In this document: one piece after another, positions 63,550 through 64,000 of the stretch | How the letters are laid out: each line of letters starts with the position of its first letter | Numbering within the stretch: the stretch's first letter is position 1 | DNA from: Muscardinus avellanarius | Lineage: Eukaryota > Chordata > Mammalia > Rodentia > Gliridae | Assembly (NCBI GenBank): GCA_963383645.1 | Contig: OY726563.1 | Coordinates: 32,593,575 to 32,657,574, forward strand | DNA length: 64,000 nt | Direction of reading: 5' to 3' | Notes under the pieces: model-generated | Told to the model about the DNA's origin: nothing | The model's database searches: none | What the model saw: the letters and a program-made list of their open reading frames with translations, nothing else | Translations under genes and position numbers: made by a program

Positions 63550-64000
63550 TTTGGGTTTCTGCAGAAAGAGGCCCTGACAAAGGCATAAGACAGCATGGCC
63601 TGGGGGGTGGAAGAAAGGCAGGAGGGTTATGGAGAAGTTGGGGGGAATGGGGAATGCAGCCAAAAAAGGTGTGTTTCCAGGCTCCTTATCACTGCAAGGA
63701 ACTGGAGCTGAACCCTGCTGGGGACCTCAGGAAATATCTCCACGTTATCCCACACAGGTATGAAGGAGCTGGTATAATTATGCACCAATTCCTGAACTTC
63801 ATTGTTTGAGGGCTGTTCCATTCCCTAGGACGTTAATTCCCTGGAACTTTTGTCCCCCATCCCTTGCTTTTGGCAGAGCCATGGAGGAAGCCCCAGGTCA
63901 CAAGCCTCAGACGCTGGTAGTTAGAAGGCAGAGACACACATTGAAGCCCTAAGCCTCTGATGATGCAAACCAGGCACCAACAGTATGTGCCAAATATAAC
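63550..64000. other. Unassigned; LTR-like text to about 63840
   Basis: 'ggtgtgtttccaggctccttatcac', 'ggagctgaaccctgctggggac' and 'ttgtttgagggctgttccattccctagg' look like an interspersed LTR-type repeat whose family I cannot name. No gene recognised up to the window end. Confidence 0.3.

Overview
This window is nuclear DNA from a mammal. It is most likely a squirrel-family rodent (ground squirrel, marmot, tree squirrel), or a close relative that carries the same SINEs. The main evidence is about twenty copies of a composite SINE. Each has a 7SL-derived B1-like left half (GCCAGGCATGGTGG start, GTAATCCCAGCATTTGGGAGGCTGAG core), a T/A-rich linker ending near AATAAAAAATAG, and a tRNA-Ala/ID-like right half (GCTGGGGGTGTAGCTCAG, GGTTCAATCCCCAG). 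That is the layout of B1-dID elements. MIR, L2, MER5-like, Tigger-like and MaLR-type relics shared by all placental mammals fill much of the rest.

I see no host protein-coding exon that I can support, no functional RNA gene, no bacterial-style operon and no CRISPR array. The long open frames are chance frames, frames through microsatellites, or decayed LINE-1 ORF1. The window reads as intergenic or deep intronic DNA.

Layout. Positions 1-9700 are old repeats (MIR, L2, MaLR LTR relics, L1 3' fragments) with several antisense SINEs. Positions 9700-14200 hold a truncated antisense L1, then an antisense SINE split by a 5'-complete sense L1. That L1 keeps its 5'UTR and a broken ORF1, lacks sense ORF2, and contains an antisense ORF2 piece (half-L1-like). 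Positions 14880-15612 hold three SINEs nested inside one another. Positions 15.6-18 kb include a CpG-retaining, AT/GC-mosaic stretch that looks like a regulatory conserved element. Positions 18.2-22.6 kb hold MaLR LTRs, a 210-bp inverted duplication (19851-20069 / 20600-20809) and a Tigger-like DNA transposon. From 22.6 kb to the end the sequence is richer in G+C. Islands of apparently non-repetitive, CpG-retaining DNA (around 23.3-23.7, 35.1-35.2, 39.4-39.6, 40.5-40.65, 49.65-50.0, 60.85-61.15 and 61.8-62.06 kb) alternate with LTRs, SINEs and long microsatellites, including a pure (CTG)19, a 229-bp uninterrupted pyrimidine tract and several Z-DNA-type tracts.

No genes work together here. What links the parts is insertion history. 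L1 machinery probably moved the SINEs, since target-site duplications are visible for many, and the order of insertion can be read from the nesting. The likeliest functions are regulatory: candidate enhancers, including a palindromic RFX-type X-box at 35168-35181. All family names and conservation claims come from reading by eye; no database search or cross-species alignment was possible.
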